A model generated the notes under the pieces. That model was not told the DNA's origin. It made no database searches and saw nothing but the letters and a program-made list of their open reading frames with translations. DNA of 64,000 nt from Desmonostoc muscorum FACHB-395 (GTDB lineage: Bacteria; Cyanobacteriota; Cyanobacteriia; Cyanobacteriales; Nostocaceae). Both the position numbers and the translations under genes were made by a program. Below are positions 38,367 to 47,392 of the stretch, piece by piece. The stretch is taken from positions 166,009 through 230,008 of the forward strand of contig NZ_JACJSF010000003.1 of NCBI RefSeq assembly GCF_014698035.1, read 5' to 3'. Numbering within the stretch: position 1 is the stretch's first letter; each line of letters begins with the position of its first letter.

Positions 38367-39821
38367 ATGGTTGTGAAGTTGCAGCGACCAATTTTAGTGG
38401 GAGGATTGGGACTGTCCTTTTCTCTGTGGATGTTGGACAGTTGGCACGATTCGATAGTGCAGGTGGGTGAGTTTGGTTTGTTGAGTGCCTTAGCTGTAGG
38501 CGGTGGTTTGTGGTTATTCCAGCAAAATCGCCCGAAAGACAGTTTAAAGCAGCTAGATGATATGCTCGTAGATCGGGCGACTGTGGAAAGTGCGATCGCT
38601 AAAACTGAAACTGTAATTAACCAACTGGCACAAGAATCAGAAAACCATCCGGCGTTACAGACACTGCGAGAACAAATTACCCAATTGTTGTTGGAATTAG
38701 ACAGACAAGAAATTAAAGTTGCTGTGACTGGCGGTAAATCCGTAGGTAAAAGCACCTTAATTCAAGCTTTAAAGCAAATAGAGACACAAAATTTGGTGTC
38801 TTTAGAAGAGACAACACCTTTATTTAGAGAAACGGGTAACAATTCAGATGCTGCGGTTTTAGCAGAAGTTGCAAAATCAGATTTTGTTCTATTTCTGACA
38901 AACGGTGATTTGACAGACTCAGAATTTCAAACCCTACAGCAGCTAAAAGCAGCAAATCAGCCGACAATCCTGGTTTTCAACAAACAAGACCAGTATTTAG
39001 CCGATGAAAGCGCCAGCATCTTGCTGTCATTGAAACAGCGAATGCAGGGAAATGTAGTTGCAACAGCCGCCTCTCCCATAGCCATCAAAGTCCGAAAGCA
39101 TGAGGCTGATGGTGCTGTGCAAGAGTGGATGGAACAACCAACAGCAAATATCCAGCAGTTAACTCAGCATTTGGGTGAAGTTTTTGCACAGCAAAGACAG
39201 CGCCTGGTTTGGGTAACTACCATGAGGAAAGCCGGGTTGTTGAAAGCTGAGGCGAAAAACTGGCTGAATGGAACCAGACGCGATCGCGCCACCCCAATTA
39301 TTGAACAATATCAATGGATTGCTGCTGCTGCTGCCTTTGCTAACCCAGTTCCAGCCCTTGATATTCTAGCGACTGCGGCAATTAATGCTCAAATGGTAAT
39401 GGATTTGGGTAATATCTATCAGCAGAAATTTTCCCTAGAACAAGCACAAACTGTAGCTGGAACAATGGGAAGTTTGATGCTGAAACTGGGTTTAGTTGAA
39501 CTTTCTACAAAGGCGATTAGTACTGTTCTTAAAAGTAATGCCGTTACCTTTGTTGCAGGTGGCGTAGTGCAGGGAGTAAGTGCAGCTTATCTGACTAGAG
39601 TCGCAGGGTTAAGTCTAGTTGAGTATTTCCAACAGCAGGAAATAGCAATAGATTCTGGGACTGGTTTGAATTTAGAGAATTTGCGGCAAACCTTGCAAAA
39701 AGTATTTCAGCAAAATCAGCAGATTGGTTTTTTGCAGGGATTTGTTAAGCAAAGCGTGAAGCGTTTGTTGCCAGAAGTACAGCAGGTTGAAGTTGTAGGT
39801 ATTCAGAAGGCTGTAGGATAA
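38367..39821 (+). CDS. Membrane-associated Era/dynamin-like GTPase with DUF697-type C-terminus
   Basis: The 484-residue protein has an N-terminal hydrophobic region (residues 7-52), a P-loop TGGKSVGKST (121-130) and the G4 motif NKQD (205-208). The C-terminal hydrophobic region (WIAAAAAFANPVPALDILATAAINAQMVMDLGNIYQQKFSLEQA) matches DUF697-type membrane GTPases. A DxxG motif is not obvious (ETGNNSD is in its place). Function is unknown; a role in membrane organisation is inference. Starts from ATG 38367. Confidence 0.85.
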   Translation: MVVKLQRPILVGGLGLSFSLWMLDSWHDSIVQVGEFGLLSALAVGGGLWLFQQNRPKDSLKQLDDMLVDRATVESAIAKTETVINQLAQESENHPALQTLREQITQLLLELDRQEIKVAVTGGKSVGKSTLIQALKQIETQNLVSLEETTPLFRETGNNSDAAVLAEVAKSDFVLFLTNGDLTDSEFQTLQQLKAANQPTILVFNKQDQYLADESASILLSLKQRMQGNVVATAASPIAIKVRKHEADGAVQEWMEQPTANIQQLTQHLGEVFAQQRQRLVWVTTMRKAGLLKAEAKNWLNGTRRDRATPIIEQYQWIAAAAAFANPVPALDILATAAINAQMVMDLGNIYQQKFSLEQAQTVAGTMGSLMLKLGLVELSTKAISTVLKSNAVTFVAGGVVQGVSAAYLTRVAGLSLVEYFQQQEIAIDSGTGLNLENLRQTLQKVFQQNQQIGFLQGFVKQSVKRLLPEVQQVEVVGIQKAVG

Positions 39822-39857
39822 TTTCACTTACTGTAGTACTGTAGAAACCTAAAATTT

Positions 39858-39882
39858 ACCCAAGCCCATAACGGGCTTGGGT
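39858..39882 (+). terminator. Bidirectional terminator between convergent genes
   Basis: ACCCAAGCCC and GGGCTTGGGT form a perfect 10-bp stem with a five-base loop, placed between the GTPase (plus) and sugar-transferase (minus) 3' ends. Confidence 0.8.
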
Positions 39883-39943
39883 ATATCTAATAATTATTGC
39901 GAAAGTTGGAAGTTACCAAAGAATTGTGAATAAGGGTAGTTAG

Positions 39944-40993
39944 CTAAACAGCACCACTGTTTCTATTAAATAGAATAGTTATAGTTTTGAAAATTAGCTT
40001 TAAATCGTACACCAAACTCCAATTTTTTTGATACTGCAAATCTAGGCGAATTACATCTTCAAAACTACGGACTGTAGACCGCCCATTGACTTGCCATTCA
40101 CCAGTCATACCAGGCTTAACATCTAAACGTTGCCACTCTGGTACTTCATAACGTTCCACTTCATCGGGTGTGGGTGGTCGAGTACCTACTAAACTCATTT
40201 CTCCTTTGAGGACGTTCCAAAATTGCGGTAATTCATCAAGACTAGTTCGCCGTAAAAAGCGCCCTACCTTGGTAATTCTGGGATCATTTTCATTCTTGAA
40301 AAATGCACCTTGCACTTGGTTTTTTACTTGGGATTTCCTTGCTTCTGCATCCACACACATGGAACGGAATTTCCAAATTTCAAACCGCTTTCCCATCCAA
40401 CCACAACGGGTTTGACTAAAGAAAATAGGACCAGGATCGTTAATTTGAATAGCGATCGCAATCGGAATAAACAAAACTCCTGTAATTAATAAACCAACCA
40501 CAGACCCGACAATATCTAAGAACCGTTTCATCCAAGATGCTACAGAAGGGTGAGTAGTGGGTAACGGCTCTACTTTACGAGAAGTTGTCTTCCGATGATC
40601 AACTAAGTCTTCTGGTTCTATTAGCAACCCATCGTCAACCGACTCTAAGGGAAAAACCTGATCCAATCCTGTGAGTTTTAAGACTGCCATGACTTGAGGT
40701 GTTACATTCCGCAGTGTTAATGTAATTCCTTTAGTCTGGGCGTATTTAAAATTACTGACCAGGGCACCTAAACCACTACTATCCATAAAAGTAGTTTGGT
40801 GAAAGTCAATGATGATCTGTTTAGGATGTGAATTGGGCCCAATTAAGCTTTGGCAGGTTTGCTTAAAATCTAAAGCCTCCAGCACGCTCAACCGCGCGGG
40901 CACCTGCATTATAGCCGTGTCGTTTAGGGAATTAACTGGAAAATCGACCTCTGTCGGTTGGCTAGTCATGAAGCTCTGCACTTTCGTTGCCAT
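39944..40993 (-). CDS. STAS domain fused to undecaprenyl-phosphate sugar transferase
   Basis: The 349-residue protein combines two domains. Residues 20-120 are a STAS/anti-sigma-antagonist domain with the phosphorylatable-serine motif FMDSSGLGALVSNF. Residues 150-349 are a bacterial sugar transferase: one membrane helix (DIVGSVVGLLITGVLFIPIAIAIQ), then KFRSMCVDA, RITKVGRFLRRTSLDELPQFWNVLKGEMSLVG and VKPGMTGEWQVNGRS. Such transferases start exopolysaccharide units on the lipid carrier. The fusion implies control by an RsbW-type kinase partner switch, which is inference. Confidence 0.93.
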   Translation of the reverse strand: MATKVQSFMTSQPTEVDFPVNSLNDTAIMQVPARLSVLEALDFKQTCQSLIGPNSHPKQIIIDFHQTTFMDSSGLGALVSNFKYAQTKGITLTLRNVTPQVMAVLKLTGLDQVFPLESVDDGLLIEPEDLVDHRKTTSRKVEPLPTTHPSVASWMKRFLDIVGSVVGLLITGVLFIPIAIAIQINDPGPIFFSQTRCGWMGKRFEIWKFRSMCVDAEARKSQVKNQVQGAFFKNENDPRITKVGRFLRRTSLDELPQFWNVLKGEMSLVGTRPPTPDEVERYEVPEWQRLDVKPGMTGEWQVNGRSTVRSFEDVIRLDLQYQKNWSLVYDLKLIFKTITILFNRNSGAV

Positions 40994-41197
40994 GTATAAT
41001 GTAATCTGCCAAACATTATTTTGTCCTACAAAATTACTTAACCTAATATTTAGAATCAGTAGTAATAAGGACTAATTTTTCTTTACCGGGGCTGAGATTG
41101 GAGATCGCTAGCGACGATTCACAATAGAACAAGAAGCCAAGAAACATCCTTGCTGTTGTGTCGACGCAGCGCGATCGCGTTGCTCTCATCAAATCAA

Positions 41198-41995
41198 ATG
41201 ATTGCTAAAACTACGGTTACACCTACCGCACGCCTAGTTGAGGTCTTTTCTGCCATTCAAGGGGAAGGACTGAATGTAGGGACACGTCAAATATTTATTC
41301 GTTTTGCTTTGTGTGATTTGCGCTGCCACTTTTGTGATAGTGCCCACACTTGGAATGCACCTGCTACTTGTCGGATAGAGCGATCGCCTGGATTGCGCGA
41401 CTTTGAAATCCACTCTAACCCTGTTCCATTACCCATATTAATCGAATGGGTGGAACAGCAAAATCTACCTTGTCTACACGATAGCATTAGCTTAACTGGG
41501 GGTGAACCACTTCTTCATGCCCCATTTCTAACGCAGTTTCTACCCCAAGTGCGAGACATAACTGGTCTACCCATATACTTAGAAACTGGCGGGCATCGCT
41601 CAGAACAACTAGCGATGATTCTTCCCTATTTAGACTCTGTGGGTATGGATTTCAAATTGCCCAGTGTTAGCGGCGAAAGCCATTGGCAAGAACATGCTAA
41701 ATTTCTCCAATTATGTCATGACTCATATTTAAATGTTTTTGTCAAGATAATTGTGTCTCAAAACACAGATCCAGCCGAGTTGGAACGTTCAGCGTCGTTG
41801 GTGGCAGAGGTTAGTCCAGATATCTCAGTATTTTTACAACCTGTTACGCCTTTAGCAGTATCTGAACAATTCTCCCCAATACTTATGCTTGCGCCTACCG
41901 CCGATCAAGTTTTAACGTGGCAAGCTTTGATGAAGGGGTTTGTCAAGCACGTGCGTGTGATCCCTCAGACGCATAAAATGCTGAACCAACTGTAA
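41198..41995 (+). CDS. queE: 7-carboxy-7-deazaguanine synthase (QueE)
   Basis: The 265-residue radical-SAM enzyme makes CDG in the queuosine/7-deazaguanine pathway. It has RLVEVFSAIQGEGLNVGTRQIFIRF, the cluster motif C-DLR-C-HF-C (Cys39, 43, 46) followed by DSAHTW, and SLTGGEPLLH. I use ATG 41198 rather than 41150, since the extra 16 residues derive from HIP1-containing upstream sequence. Confidence 0.95.
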   Translation: MIAKTTVTPTARLVEVFSAIQGEGLNVGTRQIFIRFALCDLRCHFCDSAHTWNAPATCRIERSPGLRDFEIHSNPVPLPILIEWVEQQNLPCLHDSISLTGGEPLLHAPFLTQFLPQVRDITGLPIYLETGGHRSEQLAMILPYLDSVGMDFKLPSVSGESHWQEHAKFLQLCHDSYLNVFVKIIVSQNTDPAELERSASLVAEVSPDISVFLQPVTPLAVSEQFSPILMLAPTADQVLTWQALMKGFVKHVRVIPQTHKMLNQL

Positions 41996-42123
41996 AAGCT
42001 GCTGTAAAATTTGAGTTTGATAAAGATGTAGTCAAGAAAAAAGTAAGATTCTATGAAATGGGCATTGCTGCCGCTAATCAGCAAGGCAGCAGCCCCTTAG
42101 TAGACATTCCCAGTGCAAGGCAG

Positions 42124-42192
42124 AATTAGGAGTGGGGAGTTTGAAGTTTAGATTTCACTCCTAATTGTAGAGACGCGATTAATTGCGTCTCT
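42124..42192 (+). terminator. Two stacked hairpins between convergent queE and DUF3318 genes
   Basis: AATTAGGAGTG (42124-42134) pairs with CACTCCTAATT (42156-42166). AGAGACGC (42169-42176) pairs with GCGTCTCT (42185-42192). Both stems are perfect. They may terminate transcription from both sides. The second is a common cyanobacterial intergenic motif. Confidence 0.65.
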
Positions 42193-42198
42193 CCTAAA

Positions 42199-42843
42199 TT
42201 ACAACCCGCCTTCATCTGGAGTTTTGGATTTAGCTTTTGCTTTATTGGCACTGCGTTTGAGGGCAGAGAGTCTTGCTTCGTATCTTGACCGTTGGCGCTT
42301 GCTAGGAGTATTGTCAATCAGGGTTTTTAAGGCGCTACCAAGACTCTTGTAGGCATTGGGGAGGCTATAACCAAAACGAGTTGCCAAAGCGATCGCTTTC
42401 TCATCAGCATTGAGCAATTCTTTTAGTTGCTTTTCCCCATTATTCTTTTGGTACAGTCGCCAGCCTGACACGCCACACAGCGACAAAGCTAACACCAGCA
42501 GCAATCCATCTTGTACCCACAATTCACCGACAGCACCACCTAAACCGATGGCTAACGCTGCCATTTCCCAACCATCTTTAGGAATTGTGTCATTTTGAAC
42601 GCGAGCAACTTCATGCCAGAACAGCAGATTACGCTGATCCATTGCGAGGGCATCCCATTTCACCAGGTCAATTTGAATTTCTACCTGGTCTTTACCAATT
42701 TCTTCGCAACGAACCAGGGGTGGATTGACCTCAGTTGTGCCTTCAACCGTGACCCAGCTCTGTAATTCTGGCGGTAGTAAGCCTTTCAACCGCCGTAGTT
42801 CACTCATTTCCGCTTTGGCAGAGGAGGTTGCATAGGATGTCAT
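42199..42843 (-). CDS. DUF3318-type cyanobacterial protein, membrane
   Basis: The 214-residue protein has MSELRRLKGLLPPELQSWVTVEG, MDQRNLLFWHEVARVQNDTIPKDGWEMAALAIGLGGAVGELWVQD and a two-helix membrane segment LLLVLALSLCGVSGWRLYQKN, ending in a basic tail (RQRSRYEARLSALKRSANKAKAKSK). The pattern matches the DUF3318 family restricted to cyanobacteria. The HE pair recalls M78-type peptidases but no second motif is seen. Function unknown. Confidence 0.85.
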   Translation of the reverse strand: MTSYATSSAKAEMSELRRLKGLLPPELQSWVTVEGTTEVNPPLVRCEEIGKDQVEIQIDLVKWDALAMDQRNLLFWHEVARVQNDTIPKDGWEMAALAIGLGGAVGELWVQDGLLLVLALSLCGVSGWRLYQKNNGEKQLKELLNADEKAIALATRFGYSLPNAYKSLGSALKTLIDNTPSKRQRSRYEARLSALKRSANKAKAKSKTPDEGGL

Positions 42844-42920
42844 AATATCCAGCCCCAGAAAATTTCAGTATATAGTGAGGGTATCACTTTGGAGTATAGC
42901 TATTTAAGTGATGATCCGTC

Positions 42921-43478
42921 TCACTCCTTGGGAAAACTTCCTCGCTTTTTCCGTGCCTCCATTGCCTTTTCTAGTAAATCTAGCAATCCTGGAGCTTCTT
43001 CTTGGATAGTGAGTAACAGTCTTTCGCCAAGTTCTATATTCCCCGGATCAAGACCTGTTGCCATAACTTCTTTGAGGCGAGGTATGGCTATGCCATCTAC
43101 AATCTGAATTAACCCACTCAGACAACGGTGAAATTGCTTTTCTGTGAGAATTGAGTCTTCTAGAGGAAACTCAATAATGGCACGGATTTCACCATCAGAC
43201 GGATCATACTCCCATTGCAACATTTTGGTTTCCCAGGAAATGGCAAGCATCGTCTGTAGGATAACCCCCTTGTGAGGGTGGTCTTGAATTCCTGACAGAA
43301 CTTGAGGGGCAAATACCCGAAAAAATTTTCCCTCTTCATCCAACTGGACAACTATCAGAAAATCTTCTAGGTTATCAGCTTCTACACCTGTTATTATCCG
43401 GTCTTCTTCATCATCAAAACGGTAGTCCCAACCAAGGTTGTCTAAATAGTTGGCAATCTGTTTGAGGTTAGCTCCCAT
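42921..43478 (-). CDS. YbjN-like (secretion-chaperone fold) cyanobacterial protein
   Basis: The 185-residue acidic protein begins MGANLKQIANYLDNLGWDYRFDDEEDRIITGVEADNLEDFLIVVQL and continues with KMLQWEYDPSDGEIRAIIEFPLEDSILTEKQFHRCLSGLIQIVDG, the layout of YbjN/CesT-type chaperone-fold proteins. It is soluble and has no catalytic motif. Role unknown; a protein-binding role is inferred from the fold class. Confidence 0.8.
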   Translation of the reverse strand: MGANLKQIANYLDNLGWDYRFDDEEDRIITGVEADNLEDFLIVVQLDEEGKFFRVFAPQVLSGIQDHPHKGVILQTMLAISWETKMLQWEYDPSDGEIRAIIEFPLEDSILTEKQFHRCLSGLIQIVDGIAIPRLKEVMATGLDPGNIELGERLLLTIQEEAPGLLDLLEKAMEARKKRGSFPKE

Positions 43479-44019
43479 AAAAGCCTCATAAGGAACGGTG
43501 GAGCAGTTGTTACCAGACCTAGTTTAACCTGCTAGGGGTAGTTCTTTAGGTTGGTGTGGCTACAAGCGATCGCATCAAAGTATGCAATTAGGGTATGGGG
43601 TATGGGGCATGGGGCATTGAAGATAGGATAAACAGATTTTCATGCTTGGCTATGAATAAGATTTCCTGGGGTTCTATTGCTAATTCTTAAAGAAGCGCTA
43701 AATATATTTTTATAAATATTATTCAGTGAAGAATATCAAACTAATTAATTGGAAATTTAATATTATCTTCCAAGTTTAATGAATGTATTTCTATATAAAG
43801 TATAGTAGGTAAAAATTAAAAAAAACTCGGAAGTCCAAGCAAATTTGAAAGATTTACACTTAGCATCTAAGGCTTATAAAAAATAAGTAAAAACTTAAAA
43901 TCCGGTTTTTCAAAATAAATAGATTTAGCACAAAGGCTGGTAAAGTTTTATATTACAAGCAACAAATTGTTTTTATGAAATGATTGTAGTGAGCAATACA
44001 TTTATGATTGTCGATATCA
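43479..44019 (+). promoter_or_regulatory. Divergent promoter region with heptamer repeat and GTAN8TAC motif
   Basis: This gap separates the minus-strand YbjN-like gene from the natF-type operon. It holds a GGGTATG/GGGGCAT heptamer block (43587-43620), a long AT-rich stretch, and GTA-GTGAGCAA-TAC at 43986-43999, an exact NtcA consensus (GTAN8TAC), 20 bases before the chosen ATG. That distance is unusually short for an activator site. Confidence 0.45.
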
Positions 44020-45105
44020 ATGAAATTTATGCGTAAATCATCTTTAATTCTAGCGATCGCACCTCTAGTCTTTGCGATCGCTGCTTGTAGTGGAGATTCA
44101 CAAACAGCAAATACACCCAGCACTCCAGGCAGTAATGCAGCTGCACCAGCAACTCGAAATCGCTGGGATAGTATTAAAAGCCGTGGTCAGGTAATTTGCG
44201 GTGTAAGTGGCGAAGTGCCAGGGTTTAGCTTTGTGGGGACTGATGGTAAATATAGCGGCATTGATGTCGATGTCTGTCGCGCGATCGCAGCAGCTTTATT
44301 TGACAACCCAGATGCAGTAGAATTCCGCAATCTCAATTCCAAAGAACGGTTTACAGCTTTGCAAACTGGCGAAGTAGACGTTCTCAGCCGCAATACTACT
44401 TGGACACTTAGCCGTGATACCTCTGTAGGTCTAGAATTTGCACCTGTGGTCTTTTACGACGGACAAGCCATAATGGTTCGCAAAAGTAGCAATATTAAGT
44501 CCCTAGCAGACCTGAAGGATAAAGCAATCTGCGTTCAAACTGGCACTACTACCGAACAGAACTTAGCAGACCAAATGCGGAAAAGAGGCATCACTTACAA
44601 ACCCGTTGTCTTTGAAGACGTTAACGTTACCTTTGCTACCTATGCCGAAGGTCGTTGCGACGGCATTACGGCTGACCGTTCAGCATTAGTTTCGCGGGGG
44701 ACAATTTTACCAAAACCAGAAGATAACGTGATTCTCAATGAAGTGATATCTTCAGAACCCCTTGCACCAGCAGTCGCCAAAGGAGATATTAGGTGGGGAG
44801 ATGCTGTTAAGTGGGTGGTTTATTCTTTGGTAAAAGCTGAAGAATTGGGTATTACTTCCCAAAATGTGGGTCAGTTTGCAACTAGTACCGATCCAGACAT
44901 TAAGCGCTTTTTAGGAACAGAAGGCAACCTTGGCGAAGGACTCGGCTTAACAAACGACTTTGCAGCCAGAATAATTAAGCACGTCGGTAACTACGCCGAA
45001 GTTTACGATCGCAATCTCGGCCCCAAAACAAAACTCAATCTAGCTCGTGGTCAAAATCAACTCTGGAGCAAAGGGGGACTGCTTTATTCTCCGCCGTTTC
45101 GGTAG
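44020..45105 (+). CDS. natF: Amino-acid ABC transporter substrate-binding protein (NatF-like)
   Basis: The lipoprotein begins MKFMRKSSLILAIAPLVFAIAACSG, with a lipobox ending in Cys, then a type-3 solute-binding domain: IKSRGQVICGVSGEVPGFSFVGTDGKYSGIDVDVCRAIAAAL and NSKERFTALQTGEVDVLSRNTTWTLSRD. It resembles AapJ/NatF, which bind acidic and neutral amino acids. I use ATG 44020; the TTG at 44008 is in frame but weaker. First gene of the operon with natG, natH and bgtA; symbol given by homology and gene order. Confidence 0.9.
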   Translation: MKFMRKSSLILAIAPLVFAIAACSGDSQTANTPSTPGSNAAAPATRNRWDSIKSRGQVICGVSGEVPGFSFVGTDGKYSGIDVDVCRAIAAALFDNPDAVEFRNLNSKERFTALQTGEVDVLSRNTTWTLSRDTSVGLEFAPVVFYDGQAIMVRKSSNIKSLADLKDKAICVQTGTTTEQNLADQMRKRGITYKPVVFEDVNVTFATYAEGRCDGITADRSALVSRGTILPKPEDNVILNEVISSEPLAPAVAKGDIRWGDAVKWVVYSLVKAEELGITSQNVGQFATSTDPDIKRFLGTEGNLGEGLGLTNDFAARIIKHVGNYAEVYDRNLGPKTKLNLARGQNQLWSKGGLLYSPPFR

Positions 45106-45109
45106 AAGA

Positions 45110-45190
45110 GGGCACACTTCTCTACGAGACGCTGCGCGAACGGCTGCGCTCAGTGAGCAGGGGGAGCAGGGGAAGCAGGGGGAGAAATAA
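45110..45190 (+). repeat. Short repeats between natF and natG
   Basis: A block reading ACGAGACGCTGCGCGAACGG followed by repeated GCAGGGGGA units fills the gap. Both are typical dispersed Nostoc intergenic repeats. Confidence 0.65.
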
Positions 45191-45193
45191 TAA

Positions 45194-46120
45194 ATGACTA
45201 ATTTAAAACCGCCTATATGGCGTGATGTCCGTTTTTGGAGGATTGCTTTGCAATTAGTTGCCGTATTTTTAGCAGCAGTTGTAGTAGTAATACTGTGGGG
45301 CAATCTCCAGCGCAATTTGCGGCAATTGGGTATTCCGTTTGGATTTGATTTTCTCAAGCAACAAGCGTCTTTTGATATTGGCGAGACGCTGATTAGCTAT
45401 AAACCCACTGACACCTACAGTCATGCTTTGTGGGTAGGGTTAATTAACTCCTTGCGGGTGGCAGTTGCAGGGATTTTTCTGACAACCATTGTCGGGGTAA
45501 GTGCTGGTATTGCCCGACTTTCTGACAACTGGTTAGTGCGGAATATCACGATGGTTTATGTAGAGATTTTCCGCAATACGCCCTTACTGCTGCAATTGCT
45601 GTTTTGGTACTTTGTTGTTTTTCTCAGTTTTCCAAAAACAGAAAATAAGATATCCCTTTGGGGCTTTATTGGCGTTAGTCAAAATGGCTTACAACTCCCT
45701 TGGTTTACGTTATCACCAGAGTTTTCAGCTTTGCTGTTGGGATTAATTTTTTACACAGGTGCGTTTATTGCGGAAATTGTTCGAGGTGGAATTCAATCAG
45801 TACCGAAGGGACAATGGGAAGCAGCGCGATCGCTAGGATTGAAACCAGGGTTAGTTATGCGGCTGGTGGTTTTTCCCCAAGCCTTGCAGGTAATCATTCC
45901 ACCGTTGACGAGTCAATATCTGAATTTGACAAAAAATACCAGTTTAGCGATCGCGATCGGCTATCCCGATATTTATTTTGTCGCTTCCACCACCTTTAAC
46001 CAAACGGGGAAAGCCGTAGAAGTGATATTACTGATTATGCTCACCTATCTCACCCTGAGTTTGACTATCTCTGTAGTTATGAATTTATTCAATCGCAGCG
46101 TGCAAATAAAAGAGAGATAA
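45194..46120 (+). CDS. natG: Amino-acid ABC transporter permease (NatG-like)
   Basis: The 308-residue membrane protein has five or more helices and the HisM/GlnP-type permease loop: GAFIAEIVRGGIQSVPKGQWEAARSLGLKPGLVMRLVVFPQAL (EAA motif). SLRVAVAGIFLTTIVGVSAGIARLS marks the domain start. It forms the channel together with the next gene. The length matches AapQ/NatG-type permeases with an N-terminal extension. Confidence 0.9.
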   Translation: MTNLKPPIWRDVRFWRIALQLVAVFLAAVVVVILWGNLQRNLRQLGIPFGFDFLKQQASFDIGETLISYKPTDTYSHALWVGLINSLRVAVAGIFLTTIVGVSAGIARLSDNWLVRNITMVYVEIFRNTPLLLQLLFWYFVVFLSFPKTENKISLWGFIGVSQNGLQLPWFTLSPEFSALLLGLIFYTGAFIAEIVRGGIQSVPKGQWEAARSLGLKPGLVMRLVVFPQALQVIIPPLTSQYLNLTKNTSLAIAIGYPDIYFVASTTFNQTGKAVEVILLIMLTYLTLSLTISVVMNLFNRSVQIKER

Positions 46121-46171
46121 GGGGGATGAAGAAGTAGCTAAACTCCAAAGTTGAAGTATGAGTCTTTACAC

Positions 46172-47323
46172 ATGACAAATGACAAATTAAGCTGGCTACG
46201 TAAAAACCTCTTCAGTACTTGGTACAACAGCTTGTTAACTGTTGTCTGTTTAGCATTAATTTTTTGGATACTGCGAGGAATTCTAACTTGGGCAACTACC
46301 CAAGCACAGTGGGCGGTAATTCAGGTAAATTTACGTTTATTTTTAGTTGGCAGATTTCCGCAAACGCTATATTGGCGAACTTGGATTGTGCTAGCGATCG
46401 CTTCAACTTTAGGCGCTGTAACTGCGGGTGTATTCTTTGGTAAGCAACAATTAACAAAGCAATTCTCCGCTTTGTTTACTTTTATCATCGGCGTTTTGTT
46501 AGTTGCTTTACCGTTAGACTTTACATCTCGCCTCTGGTTACTGTTAATTGCAGCTTTACTATTTGTAGGTTTTTGGGTTGGAGGAAAGTTTACTAAGTTA
46601 CTAACTCCTTGGCTTTCTCTATTATGGTTACTGTCTTTCCCCATTATTCTTTGGCTAGTTGGCGGTGGATTTGGATTGCAATCTGTATCTACAAATTTGT
46701 GGAACGGTTTGCTACTTACCCTACTTATGGCAGCAATCAGTATTGTGCTTTCCTTTCCCTTTGGGGTTTTATTGGCTTTAGGACGCACAAGCAATTTACC
46801 CGTAGTACGTTGGTTTTCTATCCTCTACATTGAAATCGTCAGAGGAGTACCACTGATTGGGATTTTGTTCCTCGCTCAAGTAATGCTCCCATTGTTTCTA
46901 TCAGCAGATTTGCGTTTAGATCGGGTATTACGAGCAATTGCTGGATTGGTTTTATTTAGTGCTGCATACATGGCAGAAAATGTGCGCGGTGGACTCCAGT
47001 CAGTTCCTCGCGGTCAAATTGAAGCCGCGAAAGCGCTAGGATTAAACACAGCCTTAGTGGTTTTGTTAATTGTCTTACCTCAAGCATTACGTACCGTTAT
47101 TCCTGCGATCGTTGGTCAGTTTATCGGCTTATTTAAAGACACTTCGTTATTATCCTTGGTGGGATTAGTAGAACTAACAGGGATTGCCCGTTCTATATTG
47201 GCACAACCACAATTTATTGGTCGGTATGCAGAAGTTTACATATTTATTGGATTTATTTACTGGATATTTTGTTATTCAATGTCGTTAGCTTCTCGGCGGT
47301 TAGAGAGACAGTTAAATAATTAG
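46172..47323 (+). CDS. natH: Amino-acid ABC transporter permease (NatH-like)
   Basis: The 383-residue permease has about eight helices and the EAA loop AAYMAENVRGGLQSVPRGQIEAAKALGLNTALVVLLIVLPQALR. It is the longer AapM/NatH-type partner. I start it at ATG 46172 (MTNDKLSWLRKN); the TTG at 46151 is possible. The ATG lies in an ATGACAAATGACAAA repeat, so the first residues are repeat-derived. Confidence 0.9.
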   Translation: MTNDKLSWLRKNLFSTWYNSLLTVVCLALIFWILRGILTWATTQAQWAVIQVNLRLFLVGRFPQTLYWRTWIVLAIASTLGAVTAGVFFGKQQLTKQFSALFTFIIGVLLVALPLDFTSRLWLLLIAALLFVGFWVGGKFTKLLTPWLSLLWLLSFPIILWLVGGGFGLQSVSTNLWNGLLLTLLMAAISIVLSFPFGVLLALGRTSNLPVVRWFSILYIEIVRGVPLIGILFLAQVMLPLFLSADLRLDRVLRAIAGLVLFSAAYMAENVRGGLQSVPRGQIEAAKALGLNTALVVLLIVLPQALRTVIPAIVGQFIGLFKDTSLLSLVGLVELTGIARSILAQPQFIGRYAEVYIFIGFIYWIFCYSMSLASRRLERQLNN

Positions 47324-47352
47324 TCATTAGTCATTAGTCATTGGCTATTGGT
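47322..47352 (+). repeat. STRR heptamers between natH and bgtA
   Basis: Three or four copies of AGTCATT/GGCTATT directly follow the natH stop codon. Confidence 0.7.
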
Positions 47353-47392
47353 TGTTATAAAACTAACATTTATTATTAGAGCTTTGAATAAT

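Noticed and set aside
38367..39821. Classical Era GTPase (era) identity
   Set aside because: The protein lacks a KH domain and has a hydrophobic DUF697-like C-terminus, so it is not Era.
43900..43970. A second NtcA-like site (GTA ... TAC) upstream of natF
   Set aside because: The spacing is about 11 bases instead of 8, so it does not match the consensus.
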